This document shows, in pieces, positions 1 to 11,699 of a stretch of 64,000 nt of DNA. A program made the position numbers and the translations under genes. A model generated the notes under the pieces. It did not search any database. It was not told the origin of the DNA and saw only the letters and a program-made list of their open reading frames with translations. How positions within the stretch are numbered: the stretch's first letter is position 1; each line of letters starts with the position of its first letter. Source of the stretch: Chelydra serpentina (Eukaryota > Chordata > Testudines > Chelydridae); assembly GCA_037349315.1 (NCBI GenBank), contig JBAIAC010000027.1, positions 14,555,501-14,619,500 of the forward strand, read 5' to 3'.

Positions 1-1439
1 TCACCCCCAAAAGCTATAATGCCTACATGAATATTTCCATCCCCGAGTGGGAGATCCCTTCCTCCAAAATACTCCTCTGTTGGGAAATGTTGGCAGAAGA
101 TGACATATATCAGGACTTTAAACTCACATCAACTCTCCCTAGTATCCTAGGCTGCCAATCCTAAAAGCCAGGGTTTGTTTTTTCTGGCAGATAATACTGT
201 AATATTTGATTCTGTGGGATCCCAGGGAACTTAATATTGGATCATGAAAGGGCTAGTAGCTGAGTTATTCACCAGACCTTTCATTTTATATCTACCAGGT
301 ACCTTTATGTTCCACCACCAGCCAAGATCCTGCCTAGTTCAGAGAATTATACCCCTGCTGTAGAATCATTTTGGGATGATTAAAAAAAAAATGCTATAGG
401 AAGGATCCCATTTTCTATCACATCCTAGAGGTTTTAGAGCGATCTCTACAGAACCCTACCAAGCAGACAAAATATATCATACCACTAGAGCAGCATACTG
501 CTCTACCAACCCAAAAACACTAAACATTTTGCTACCATAAACCTCCAAAACCAAGGAGTTAGACACAATAGTCCAAGGCTCAAAAATGGAATTATCCACT
601 TGAGCATAGAATACCACCTATCGGGTCAACCTTGGAACTCTTTTAAACAAGAGTTTTCATTGGCTGTGAAGATGAACAGACACAGAATAAGAAATTCATC
701 CCCACTGAAATTCGTTCCTAATAAAGTCGGCATGCTTACAGCAGAACTGCATTTGGCCCACTGTTGATGAACCAATTAAAGATTACTGAAATGTTGCAAG
801 GCATCAGACTTTCTCTGCTAGCCACCATCAGCAGGACGCCACAGAGTTCTGGCAGACTGCTGCCAGATCACTACAGAAAGCACATCCATGTATGGAACTG
901 GGGGCTTAGCGCTGATTCCAGGTTACTACCAGTGAGAGCTGGATATTCTTCACAACTGTCACAGGACTTGGCTAGGTCTCAATCTGCTCATTTTTAATCA
1001 CCGCTCCAGTTTCAATCTTCTCCGCCTACTGTGAACAATACATTTTAAAAATGGGAGTTCAGTTTCAGAAACGGAATAATAAAATATTCCTTGACTAAAG
1101 TGCCCATAGCTTGCCACTCTGAGTAATGCTCGTTGGTGAGTCAATAATGCCCCCTGCAGAGCCAAGTATGTGTTCAGAATGAATGTCTGCTGATAGGCAA
1201 TTCGGAAAGAGTTTTTGCCCCACAGCTATAGAAGCACTGTCTCCCTTCTAAAGATGCAGAAAGCTGGGATACGACATTACTTTGTATGCCCACTCTTCTA
1301 CATCCACACTGATTTTATTTGTATAATGGTGTTCTCCACTGGAAGAATATAAGGACGCTGCACCCTCTATTGCCCACAGATGGAAATCCAACGCTTGCTA
1401 CTTCTGTTTTCTCTCTTACTGACTTTAGACTTGGCAAAT
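1..1439. other. No gene seen; unique AT-rich sequence
   Basis: I see no coding exon, repeat family or RNA gene that I can support. A 77-codon open frame at 764-997 has no recognisable motif and is within chance length. The sequence is moderately AT-rich without low-complexity tracts. Confidence 0.4.
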
Positions 1440-1580
1440 ATTTCTTTGAGGTAGGTAGGCTAGAAGGGCACAGTGTTTTACCAATCAATTTTATTCTATG
1501 TCTCTTATCTATACCATCCATTATTTTGCATGTTTCTATCAAGTCCCCTTTTAATTGTCTCTTCTCTAAACTAAGCACAG
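1440..1580 (-). repeat. CR1-type LINE, degraded ORF2 C-terminal fragment
   Basis: On the minus strand a frame ending near 1440 contains the peptide KRQLKGDLIETCKIMDG, close to the conserved C-terminal block of CR1/L3 ORF2 proteins (K-R-x-L-R-G-D-L-I-E-x-Y-K-I-M). The same block, more degraded, is in the larger plus-strand CR1 copy around 5455-5505. Only about 100 bp is clearly homologous; the rest of the 87-codon frame drifts into unrecognised sequence. It is a dead, 5'- and 3'-truncated copy. Seen directly: the peptide block. Inferred: family membership. Confidence 0.6.
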
Positions 1581-2415
1581 GGGGTATGAGCTATATGAAA
1601 GAGCACAGAAAGTAGGTACAATAATGGCCTTGCTCCCGTCTGCACAGTTGGCTGATCAGACATGCTGCACTCCTCGAACAGCAGCAGCTGGAGGCAAGCT
1701 TCTCCTGAATACTGAGGACTTTCAAGAGGCATTTGCCGCTTTAAGACCCAACATCCTCCAGTGCTCCCCATGGGCTGGGTCGTCAATAGCATAGTGCCCC
1801 TTATGCAGGGCTGTGCCCAGCAGATACAACAGAGCCTTCTGTCATTTGCACAGATGAGCAAAGCACTGTTCAACTTTCTATCCCTTCGTACTGCTGCTTC
1901 GTGCCTAGATGAGATAATCCAACTATATCTGCCACGATACCAGTTCAGTTTGAGAGTGGAGTACAGAAGACAAGGGAGCGCAGAACAATACTGAAAGCGA
2001 TCCCACACACATTGTTCAATTCCTGGCACTCCACAAAGAAAAGGTTCATAATAGTTTAATTCCCCTGCCATCATCAGCTGTAGGAAGCACCGGAGTAGTA
2101 TTTCTATAATCATAACTTGGCAACAGGAAAGATGAAAGCAAATGCAGGAAAAAAGGGAAATATTTTTATCTCTTATTGGATCACTCTCACTTAGCACTCA
2201 GCAACTGAGGAGAGACTATGCAACCATCACTAGTTTAGCTGTTGCCAAGAGCTAAGTTGAAATGGATTTGCTTGAAGGGAAAGGTTAATAAGGCCAACTT
2301 GTTCATATATTGAATATATTCTTCATAAACATATCAGAAATATAAAGAAATTCAGATGGGAGACTTTCTATAGTTACCTCACAGAAGATATACAACATCT
2401 GTTCTTAGAGGAGGG
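1581..2415. other. No gene supported; holds a 208-codon minus-strand open frame
   Basis: The minus-strand open frame at 1571-2197 is the longest in the window (208 codons). It has many Cys, Leu and Ser residues, no conserved motif I recognise, and no upstream promoter or splice structure I can point to. Stop-free runs of this length are uncommon but possible by chance in 128 kb of searched strand. I do not annotate it as a gene; see the findings. Confidence 0.35.
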
Positions 2416-2419
2416 ATGC

Positions 2420-2510
2420 GCATAGAGTTTAAGGTCAGAAGGGACCATTCGATCATCTAGGCTCACCTCCAGTATATCACAGGCCATGGAATTTCTCTGA
2501 GCTTTGGTTA
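2420..2510 (-). repeat. CR1 LINE 3'-end fragment
   Basis: The plus strand reads 'aaggtcagaagggacc' then 'gatcatctag', the reverse complement of the CR1 3' end (in LINE sense, CTAGATGATC followed by GGTCCCTTCTGACCTT). It is a degraded copy: the following bases diverge from the better copies at 31495 and 37882. The 5' extent is uncertain. Confidence 0.7.
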
Positions 2511-4698
2511 GAAAGTATGCAATTGATTTTTTGATTTGTAATAGCACAGATTGCCTTCCACTAGTATTAAAACAATAAAAATGTAATTCCCATATCAGTC
2601 ATTAAGAAAAACCAATACCCTTAAATAACCATGCACAGATTAGTTAGCAGTTGAATAACTCTAGTTATACAGAATAAGTTCCTCATTTTTAGAAGACATG
2701 ATGGACGAAGAGAGATATTGATTATTAAAGCTTTAACTCAATCTCAGGATGCTTATGATGTAAACAAGCTGAGTTCCACTTGAGTTAAAGATTTAAAAAT
2801 CTATTTCTCCCCATTTGCTATCCCGCAAGTATTTAACTTATTTGTTTCTTGAAAAGAAGCAAGGTGACGAGATCTTTCACAGATGTAGCAAAATCATTAG
2901 TTATTAATACTATGTCAATGACATATTTGTAAGCAATACATTGTCATGTATTACCCCCACGCATACAAAACAGCTTATCATAGAAACACTTGCCAAATCA
3001 TTACTTGATTTCTATGGGGCTCCCACCTGACAGGATGAAGCACTGAAATGGCTTCTTAGTATCAAAAGGTTGCACCTCAAGTGCTTCTAACATCATCCGT
3101 CATGCAAGAGCCAAGTGAGCCACACGCCATCGTGATGGCCATAGTTGGATCCATGAGTACAGAGGAGAACCATTCCTTTAACTGACATTAGCGGAATGTC
3201 TTGTGCACGGCTTCTCAAACTCTCATGGAGGGACAGATGTAGCCTGGTCCTCAGACAGCTGTGTGCGTTGAGGGCTCAAGGAGCAGCATTCCTTCACCAA
3301 AAATACACCACTTTGGACAGTTTGCCCAGGGGCTAGGCAGAGATGCAGCCCCCAAGTGGAAAGACTGCACCTTTCCTGCTCCCCTGGGAGTGCACTGTGC
3401 CATAAAAGAGGTATAGGGAGGGGGCAGCGACCCTGTGGAACTAGATTGGTGTGCAGAGTGGGGCATTACTCTGCAGAAGGGTATAGAGGAACAGGCATGC
3501 TCTTCCTCTGCACCAGAGCGCTCCCAGCAGGTCTAGTCTAGCCCACATGGGCCACCTGCTCAAGACTGTGCACCAAGAAAGCATTTACTGTTTAATTCGC
3601 TTCTTTAGTTCCAGCCGCTAGAATTTAGAGGGGACTGCAAATACCATGTGGCCAGTCAACTCACCACAGACCAACAGCTACTGCTCCATGGACGATTTGA
3701 TAGTCCACAGACCACACCTCAGGACCCTCCTATCTAGCAGAACCTACAGCGGGAGCCACATTCAGAGATTAGTTAGGCTGAATGAGAGGGTATTTATTCC
3801 TTCAGCAGGTGTTTTAAAATAAGAACTGAGCCAATAGTTGGTAGCAAATAATCTATTAGTCAAGTCCTCAAATCCTCACAGATGGTAAATGGGTTCAACC
3901 AGGTCTATGGCCAAATTCTTTTTGGATTTGAACAAAATAGTCATGGAATTCATTGCTCTAGTATTCACTCACTAGAAGTGGAGAGGGCAATGATCATAGG
4001 GATTACAGAACAGATGTACTGGATTTAGTATTTAAATGTCCAGCTGAAATCTCCTACCAAACTCTTATGTGCAATTAGTGAAAAATACTGAGGTTTTGAT
4101 TTTAAAAAGTGTGGCCAATATTTGCTGCAGAAAATCTCTCCGGATTCACAGCAGTGGGAGGGGCCTGTCAAGAAAATGATTGCGGGCCGCTCCTGATTTT
4201 TAGGATGGATCTGCATGACCCCAAGCCCCATCATAGATTAAAACAGCACTCAGGCTCTAAGGTACCCATCGCCAGCAAAGCACAGCCACAAGCAGATGGC
4301 TTGAGACCTCTGCACCCCAGACATATCCCTTGTACTTCGGGCAGTTGTCAGCTTGCCAAATCTGGCTGCTTTCTGGTTGTGCACAAGGGGCTGAGACATA
4401 AATAAGAATGTGGCCCTGTGAGAGAAACTTCATGCACATGATTGTTATTTTATGCCCAGATTGGCTAATTGCGCATACATGTAAATAGTTACGCATCTCA
4501 CTATTTGCATTTATGACAAGTGCTTCTAAAGCAGGTGTGCAAGTACACTTTTTTTTAAAAGGCCCTTTGGTCACAAACCATTAATTTGTTCAGTTTCCAA
4601 TCAACTTTTCAACTAAACAGGGTAAAACGTGAGGTGTGCACATGATACTAATTTACTCAAGATAGTTACGTCCAAAGCTCACTGTAAAGAATGACAAA
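2511..4698. other. No gene or clear repeat seen
   Basis: About 2.2 kb without any repeat family I recognise. Overlapping open frames of 60-105 codons (for example 4257-4574 minus) occur on both strands, a pattern expected of non-coding sequence. The stretch 3240-3560 is richer in GC than its surroundings but has no motif. Confidence 0.4.
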
Positions 4699-4994
4699 GG
4701 GCTGGTCCACACTACCCCCCAAGTTCGAACTAAGATACGCGACTTCAGCTACGTGAGTAACGTAGCTAAAGTCGAAGTATCTTATTTCGAACTTAAAAGT
4801 ACTTACCGCTGGTCCACACGGTGGCGCGCAGGCTCCCCCGTCGACTCCACCTGCTCCGTTCGCAGAGCAGGATTACCGGCGTCGACAGGGAGCACTTCCT
4901 GGTTCGATTTATCGCGTCTAGACAAGACGCGATAAATCGAACCCAGAAGATCGATTGGACGCCTCCGATGCAGCGGGTAAGTGTAGACCTACCC
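4699..4994 (+). mobile_element. MITE with two large internal hairpins (PIF/Harbinger-like, Chompy-type)
   Basis: A 296-bp non-autonomous DNA transposon with imperfect terminal inverted repeats, GGGCTGGTCCACACTA at the left and, read inward from the right, GGGTAGGTCTACACTT. The flanks are AAA on both sides, compatible with a 3-bp target duplication. It contains a subterminal hairpin (4721-4794) with arms of about 34 nt around a 5-nt loop, and a second perfect 18-bp palindrome (4901-4918 against 4926-4943). There is no transposase frame, so it would need a transposase in trans. Related copies are at 12343, 28873 and 29943 (reversed). The superfamily is inferred from the TWA-like duplications of sister copies. 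Confidence 0.75.
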
Positions 4995-5955
4995 AAAGAG
5001 TCTCACAAAAGCTGGATGACGGGGCAACAAAATGGCAGATGAAAGTCAATGTTGATAAATGCAAAGGAATGCATATTGGAAAACATAATCCCAACTATAC
5101 ATACAAAATGATGGGGCCTAAATGAGCTGTTACCACTCAAGAAAGAGATCTTGGAGTCATTGTGGATAGTTCTCTGAAAACATCCACTCAATGTGCGGCA
5201 GCAGTCAAAAAAGCTAATGTAACGCTAGGAACCATTAGGAATCGGATAAATAAGAGACAATATCATAATGCTATTATATAAATCCATGGTATGTCCACAC
5301 CTTGAATACTGCACATAGTTCTTGTCACCCCATCTCAAGCATGATATATTAGAAATGGAAAAGGTACAGAGAAGGGCAACAACAAAGATTAGGGGTGGGT
5401 ATGGAACAGTTTCCATAGGAGGAGAGCATAAAAAGACTGGAAGTGTTCAATTTAGGAAAGAGACAATTAAGGGGAGATATGATAGAGGTCTATAAAATCA
5501 TGAATGGTGTGGAGAAAGTGACTAAGGAAGTGTTATTTACCCCTTCACATAACACAACACAAGAACCAGGGGTCACCCAATGAAATTAATGGCAGTAGGT
5601 TTAACACAAGTATAAGGAAGTACTTCTTCACACAACACACAGTCAACCTGGGGAACTTGTTGCCAGGGGAAGGCCTCAAGTATAACTGGGTTCAAAAAAG
5701 AATTAGATACGTTCCTGGGGGATGGGTACATCAATGGCTATTAGCCAAGCCATTCAGGGACACAGCCCCATGCTCTGGATGTCCCTGACTGCCAGAAGCT
5801 GGGACAGGACAACAGAGAATGGATCACTCAATCACCCTATTCTCACCCTATTCTGTTCATTCCCTCTGAAGCATCTGGCACTGGGCACTGCCAGAAGACA
5901 GGATACTGTGCTAGATGGACCATCAGTCTGACCCAGCATGTCCATTCTTATGTTA
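4995..5955 (+). repeat. CR1-type LINE, ORF2 C-terminal part and 3' UTR
   Basis: The plus strand translates in pieces to the end of a CR1 reverse-transcriptase ORF. The first block is WQMKVNVDKCKGMHIG near 5030-5077, followed by the ERDLGVIVDSSLKTS block (5140-5185), the L-E-Y-C block near 5300, and the KRQLRGDMIEVYKIMNG block near 5458-5508. It ends in the typical CR1 3' tail, with a CTAGATGGACC motif (near 5911) and a TCTGACCCAGCATG motif (near 5927). Several indels and stops interrupt the frame, so it is inactive. It is truncated at its 5' side, where it directly abuts the MITE ending at 4994. Length is about 960 bp, against several kb for an intact CR1. Confidence 0.9.
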
Positions 5956-7410
5956 ACTAAAATGTCATTCTTCAGAGTGAATACAAGTCCTACTGTTAAC
6001 TAAATGATCTATTTAAATACTACTTTCAAAATGTACTGTAAGCTTTTAAATGATCACCTCAGCAAATATAAAAGATCAGCAATGGAAAACATGTTATAAT
6101 GCAAAGAGTTGTGGAGAAAAAAATACAAAAAGCAGCACGTCTAGCAGAAATTGATTTTTTCTTGTTATTCACCACTCATGCTCACATATTGTATACTGAA
6201 AATAAATGGCCATAGCCTCCACAACCATATCTTTGCATTTATCTAACTATTTTGCAGCTGTATCTAAGCATCTAACAATAATGCTAAACATTTTCAGGCT
6301 ATGATCTGAGTAGAGACCCAGGATGAAATTGTGGGAGTTTTGGTATTGACTTCAATGGAGCCAGAATTTCAGTTCTAGATTTCTAGGGAGGCCTAAGTCT
6401 TGTTAGAACTATCAACAGATCAGTAAGCTAACCCTAGAGGAACCAGATGAGTAATATTTTTCTTTATAGGCTGCAGTAAAATTAACACCCATGGTTGAGA
6501 TGAAACTTGGCAATGATATTTCAAGAAAGTATGGTTCATGCAGCAGTATTAGATTATCGTCAATCTCTACTAATCAAATTTAGAATAAAAAGATGAATCA
6601 ATTATTTTAAAGGTTCAATTTTCCAGTCCTCACAAACTCAAAACTCCCATTGAGCTCAAGGAAAGTAAGACTGGGTCCTTTGAGTATTTGTGGCATTGAG
6701 GTTAATGGAAGATTGAGATGCACAAAAAACACAGGATCTGGTCATAAGAGTATTTGAAAAAGAATTATTATACTCATAAAAATGAAAGGGTATTTATTCA
6801 AATATGCCTATATATGAAGGAATCTCATGAGTTCTTTTCCATAGTCCTTTCTCAGCGAGCTCACTGTTCTCCTTAAGCTTTTCTTACTAATTCAGCTTTT
6901 AAATATTTATAAAAACCTCACAGATGGGGTGAGGGAGGAGAAGCTGAAGATGTGAAACAGAATTAATGTAATAAGGAAAAGGCTAGAAGCCCATTATTGG
7001 TTTTGGCAACCTCTTTTCATGCTGCATATTGTAACAAGGAATAATTAATTTGAAAGGCCTTGATCTTTTGGAGATCTTTCATTAATATTATTATTAATAG
7101 CAATTCACATCCACTCTTCCCATGTCCCTGGTGTTGGCTGTAAGTACTTCATTGCCTCAGGACACCCACACACTGCCACGACACAGAAGGCTAAATTTAA
7201 AAGGCCGCTGCTTTCTCAAATGCCAGGCAGGTATAATGCTGGGATGCTGTTTCGCATAGGAGATGGGATTAGGTTAAAGGCACTGACCTGGACTTTTGCC
7301 CCAAACTCAAACCCAATTCTTTTCCAGGTTCTAATCAATTCTATTCTCTTGCATATGTGTCCCTTGGTCTTCCTTGCCTTTACCCATCGTTTATATTATG
7401 GTAGCATCTA
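5956..7410. other. No gene seen; AT-rich unique sequence
   Basis: No coding or repeat signal that I can name. The interval is AT-rich, with short oligo-A and oligo-T runs and stops in all frames at roughly random spacing. Confidence 0.4.
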
Positions 7411-7655
7411 AAGGCCCCAGTAGAGATCAGGGCCCCATGGGGCTTAGTGCTGTACAAACACATTGTGAGAGAGAGTTAATGCCCTGTAATCTAATTAGGT
7501 AAGAAAGACAAAGGAAAGGGAAGGAGACAGGCACAGAGAGGGTTATGTGCCTTGCACAAGGTCAGCGACAGAGCTCGGGATAGATTCCGGGTCTCTGGAT
7601 TCCCAGACCAGAGACCTAGTCACTGTACAACACTGCCTGCTTCTTCTGTCTATTT
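7411..7655 (-). repeat. MIR-like SINE, minus orientation
   Basis: The plus strand carries the reverse complement of a MIR/CORE-type SINE. The block 'cacagagagg...tgccttgcacaaggtcagcga' (about 7535-7568) mirrors the sense motif TGACCTTGGGCAAGTCACTTAACCTCTCTGTG, and 'cagagctcgggatag' mirrors the tRNA-related box B side. A 3'-tail piece lies at 7411-7480 ('ggggcttagtgctgtacaaacaca'). It is old and degraded. A second tail in the opposite orientation follows directly. Confidence 0.65.
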
Positions 7656-7752
7656 AGGTTGTGAGCTTTCTAAGTTAGGGACTGTCTTTTACAGTGTTTG
7701 TAGAGAACCTAGCTCAATAGGGCTCCTATCCCTAATTGAAGCATTTTTTTTT
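7656..7752 (+). repeat. SINE 3' tail, plus orientation
   Basis: This shows the tail pattern shared by several elements here: 'gggactgtcttt', then 'tgtttgtagagaacctagc', then 'aatagggctcct', ending in a T/A-rich run. Matching tails occur at 27625, 30229, 40250 and 55740. It may be part of the SINE on its left in a head-to-tail arrangement, or a separate insertion. Confidence 0.5.
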
Positions 7753-8934
7753 AATATAAAGAATTAAATCAGAAAAACAGGTTAACTTTCTTTTTAATGG
7801 CCCTTGTCTGCTGCACGCCCCTTACATTGCTTAATTCCAGCCAGGTCTAGAAGCAGAAACGTTGCCACCATCTGAGAAAGCCTCCCCTTCCAAGATTTCT
7901 GTGTCATTTTGCAGACTTGGAGTTTGGACAAGCTTTTGGATGGTCCTCAGAGCAAACCAAACCCTCAGGGACTTTAAAGTCCTAGCACTGACCTCTACTG
8001 TAGCCTAAAGCACCATTCCATTCTTCAGCAGGTGCACGCCATACAAAGAGCAAGCAACAGCAGCTGGCTCATCTGCACGTTTCAGCACCAGTTGTGTTAG
8101 CAGCTTGGGAGTAGCCCCTGGATGTGTCACTGTGTTAGGTTCCTGATATGCCATCTGTGGTGTCTCCTCCCCAGATGCCATGTGCATTTTTTCTTAACCT
8201 CACATTTTATTTTGATTATGTGATACATTTCTGTCATCTTGTGCGTAACAGTCAATGCAAATGCTTCATGGAGATCTCTGTCCAAGTTCCTATATGGCTA
8301 TTTTCTTCCTAACTTTACACGCAGAATGAAACATAATATACATTTCATTTCCCACTGATTTCTTAAGAGGAAAGAATTCCAGCCATCTGCCACATACATA
8401 AACTGCTGCTCTTCTTATTCATATGCAGGGAAAAAAAACCTTTTTATTTACAAAAAAGAGGTGGGTGGAACCCTACAGACAAATAAGCCCCTCTCTTTCC
8501 TGTCTAAACTATTACAGTTCAGAAATTCAGTGATAATTATTGGGATTACAGTCCTTTATTTTAGGCAAGGCTGAAATAAATGTTGGTTCAGAGCAGCTGA
8601 ATCTACCAGTTGTCTTCCTAAATTGATGAATTATCAGGCCAGTTCAGCCTCTTTCAATTTAAAAAGCAATTGGTCCAAGGCATGAAATTTAACCAATATA
8701 GACCTGTTTTGAATTAAATAATATACTCCCTCTCTTTCCCGGATTTAGCACATTCCCTTGGTAGAGAAAGAAACAAAGACAGAGATACAGAGTGGCACAG
8801 TGAATCAACTAGACTCAACTACACAATCTGTGGCTATAATTTTATCGCAGGTTTTGAGGATAATATAAACCAAATGATGCTCAAGTGGATTATTGGTGTC
8901 ACTCAGATTGCAATATACTAATATAGCATTATAA
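7753..8934. other. No gene or named repeat seen
   Basis: Unique-looking sequence. A 60-codon minus frame at 8005-8187 has no motif. An A-run followed by a T-rich run lies near 8431-8450. Confidence 0.4.
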
Positions 8935-9010
8935 TCACAGAAATGTACAGCTGGAAGGGAACTCGAGTAGTCATCCAGTCCAGACCCCTTGAACCAGGCA
9001 AAGTACATAT
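8935..9010 (-). repeat. CR1 LINE 3'-end fragment
   Basis: The block 'agctggaagggaactcgag' followed by 'gtcatccagtccagacccc' is the reverse complement of the CR1 3' end (GGRCTGGATGACCT...CCTTCCAGCT). It belongs to a CR1 subfamily different from the copies at 31495 and 37882. The copy is short and truncated. Confidence 0.7.
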
Positions 9011-9553
9011 AGCTACATTCGCAGCAGAACAACCCAGAGAGGTAAGCGGGATTCAGCTTCATTTTCCATGACTATTCTCCAGTGTCCACTCAGGTGAGCT
9101 TTCCTGCCCAGGAACTCGTTTGCTAGAAACCCCGGGGGGAAGCAAGACAAAAGGAGAGCCAACTCAGTTTGTCACAGGATGAGGAGGGGAAGGGTAGTCC
9201 AGCAGTTAGCATACTTTTATTCACTTTTGTATTTGATAGCTTCATATGCTTGGTAGGTCTTATGGCTGACAGATTCACAAGGAACTTCCCCCCTGGTTTT
9301 CCTACAGATTAGGACATTCACATCCATTGTTCACTATAATTTGTGAACACCTGAGGCCAGCTCCCAGCTGAGCACTGTATGGGGGAGGAGGGGAAGGGAA
9401 GGGACATGTTCTGTTGTCATCTCATCTAATCCTCAAACCAGATTGAGTCCACTAGCTCCTAAACACAACCTCTAGTCACCTGAAGGACTGTGCTGGGTTA
9501 AACCATCTGAAAAAGTGTCCCCTAGGGAACATTTCAGCATCTATGGATTACTG

Positions 9554-9708
9554 CAGTGCTTAATTTGCACTTTATTTGGCTGAGCCCGGGCACCTCTGGG
9601 CTTGACAGTTCATAGCCCCGGCACCTCTGGGCCTGCCGCATCAGTTATGAAAGTAAAAAAAAAGTTGCATGAGCCCCGGGCACCTCTTTCATTACAGATC
9701 AAGCACTG
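9554..9708. mobile_element. Short hAT-type MITE with 8-bp target duplication
   Basis: A 155-bp element with inverted ends CAGTGCTTAATTT (left) and, inward from the right, CAGTGCTTGATCT. It is flanked by GATTACTG (9546-9553) and GATCACTG (9709-9716), an 8-bp duplication with one transition; 8 bp is the hAT signature. Inside, the motif GGCACCTCTGGGC occurs twice (9589 and 9618), with a third related copy (GGGCACCTCTTTC) near 9678. There is no coding capacity. The ends and duplication are seen directly; the superfamily is inferred from duplication length. Confidence 0.8.
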
Positions 9709-9716
9709 GATCACTG

Positions 9717-11394
9717 GCTTACAAACTGTTCTGAGCCACGCACTTTCAACTCCCCAGCAATCTTCTCAGCACCCTACATCATCCCTCTGCCCAAGAGGGG
9801 AGAAAGGGAATGGGTAACGGAGTCAGCCAGGATGGCTAGAAATTCTGCTGCACCCGAGCGACCCTCAACTGCCTCTTTGGCGCAAAGCAGCCACGTAAGG
9901 CCACTATTCTGTGGTTGTTTCAGTTTTCAGAGATGAGTGGCATGTGTGTAGTTGAAAAATACGTGACAACTCCCAGGCAGCACTGTCACTGAAACAGGCT
10001 TAGGATGTAGCTGTGTGATAGCTTTAGCCAGGAAAAATGAAGTTTCACGACTACTGATTATATTGCCAGAGTATTTTACAAGAGCTAATCATAATACTTT
10101 TCATAAACAGACAATTAAAGGCTGCTTTTTAGTTCAGGTAGTTTTGCATTAATGTACCTCTGCTGGAACAAAAAGGTCCGTTGTAAGACAATTAACCCAG
10201 TACAAAACTATTAGCAAATTGCAGTGTATCACTTTGGAGTTATATGTCACAAATTAACTGCTAAGTATTGTAAATGAGCCCACTGTCCTTAACCCCTCTG
10301 TATAATTAGGAACTAAATACTGTTATCTGATGTTCCTTTTCAGGCTGCAGAAAATGTGCATTCAGCATAGAAGTCAAGTTTCCATACTGGTCACTGACAG
10401 CATGTGAAAAAATAAATAAAGCCATGAAAGTAGTTGGAGACTGGTGTGATTCTGAAGCTAATTATTAATTACATTCCATTGTAGGGCTTGAATTCACCAT
10501 GAGTGAAACTCATCCCAGTGCAGAGGGCCAGCACAAGGCATGTGCTCCATTTCAATCCAATTTAAGCTCCATTTAGATGTCTGAAGTGGAACTTCAGTGA
10601 TACACAGGCCTCTGCTGGCCCTTTGCACAGGACTAAATTCCATCCACGGTGAGTAAGAGCAGCATCTGCAGTGTAACAAAAGCTCGGATAAAAAAATTAC
10701 AAGGGTTCTCATGCTTTGTGACATAAGCCGCTAAACATGCCTCTCTCTGGCTTCTAGCCTTTATGGCTCTGAAGATAACCTTTTGAATAGGAAATCGTGC
10801 CTGACTGCATTACTAGAGGCCTGAACCAATGCCCACTGAAGTCAACATAAAGACTCCCATTGCCTTCAGCTATGTCTCTGCAAACATAGGAAATGCAATT
10901 TCACCAAGAGAGGTGTTACCAATTCTGAAGCTCAGTGATGACCATTTAATCGTTCTGCAATTGTAGATGAATCATGAATAGCGTACATTCACTTTTTTCC
11001 ATTGCATTCTGGCCTGCTTAGAAGTAGACAAAAGACATTCCCCAGGCTAGCTGCTGACATACGAACTTGCAAATTCACCCTCAAGTTGATCCATGTAAAA
11101 TATTTGGTCATTTCAATCCGGCTTTTCACTTTTGTATTTTCGATCAAAGAGTCATTAACAGTTGAGGTTAGGGGAGGAGGGCGAGTAAATTTTCTGCTTT
11201 TCAAGGCAATGTACAAAGGCACTAAAATACATTTGCAGCCATCATCTGATTGCTATGTGGAAGTCAGTGAAGTCACACAAACTTTAAGCTTCATTTGTCC
11301 TCACCAGCCTGAGGTTGACACAGCACTAAATTAATTTACTGGGCAACTTCATATTTCCAACTACTATAGAACCAAGAAAAAAAAGTAATCAGAG
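9717..11394. other. No gene supported
   Basis: No exon or named repeat identified. A 110-codon plus frame (11002-11334) overlaps a 77-codon minus frame and has no motif. The segment 10490-10650 has the feel of an old dispersed repeat, but I cannot assign it. Confidence 0.4.
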
Positions 11395-11399
11395 TTTCA

Positions 11400-11530
11400 A
11401 AAGAAAGTAGTGGGCAAGATTTTCAAAAGAAACTAGTGATTTTGGGTGTCCTACTTGAAACACTTTAGAGGGGGCTGGTGATCAGAAAGAGCTGAGCTCA
11501 AAAAGTGTTCTCTGAAAATCAGGCTTCTTT
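11400..11530. repeat. Unnamed dispersed repeat ('ttttcaaaag' family), copy 1
   Basis: The segment begins 'gcaagattttcaaaag' and ends 'tctgaaaatcaggctt', a pattern that recurs in this window at 12018-12140, 24980-25050, 26615-26810 and 32965-33115. These share stock phrases (ATTTTCAAAAG, CTTAGGCACCTAA, GGGCACCCAA) and have no coding content. I recognise it as a common reptilian interspersed sequence but cannot give a family name. Confidence 0.4.
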
Positions 11531-11649
11531 AATTAGGAAAGCGGCTTATCTGCTATTAAATTGGATTGTCCCCTTTTTGAGAGGTCTGTCCTCCTTTCAG
11601 TACAGGGCAAAACCAGATGTGGTTTTCTTCTGGTATCTGACAGGGGATG

Positions 11650-11699
11650 TCTGTCTCTGTCTCTGTCTCGCTCTCTCTCTCTCTCACACACACACACAT
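11650..11699 (+). repeat. Compound microsatellite (CTGT/CT)n (CA)n
   Basis: A run of CTGTCT units passes into (CT)n and then (CA)n. It produces spurious open frames rich in Ser-Leu, His-Thr and, on the other strand, Arg-Glu/Arg-Asp. Likely length-polymorphic. Confidence 0.95.
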
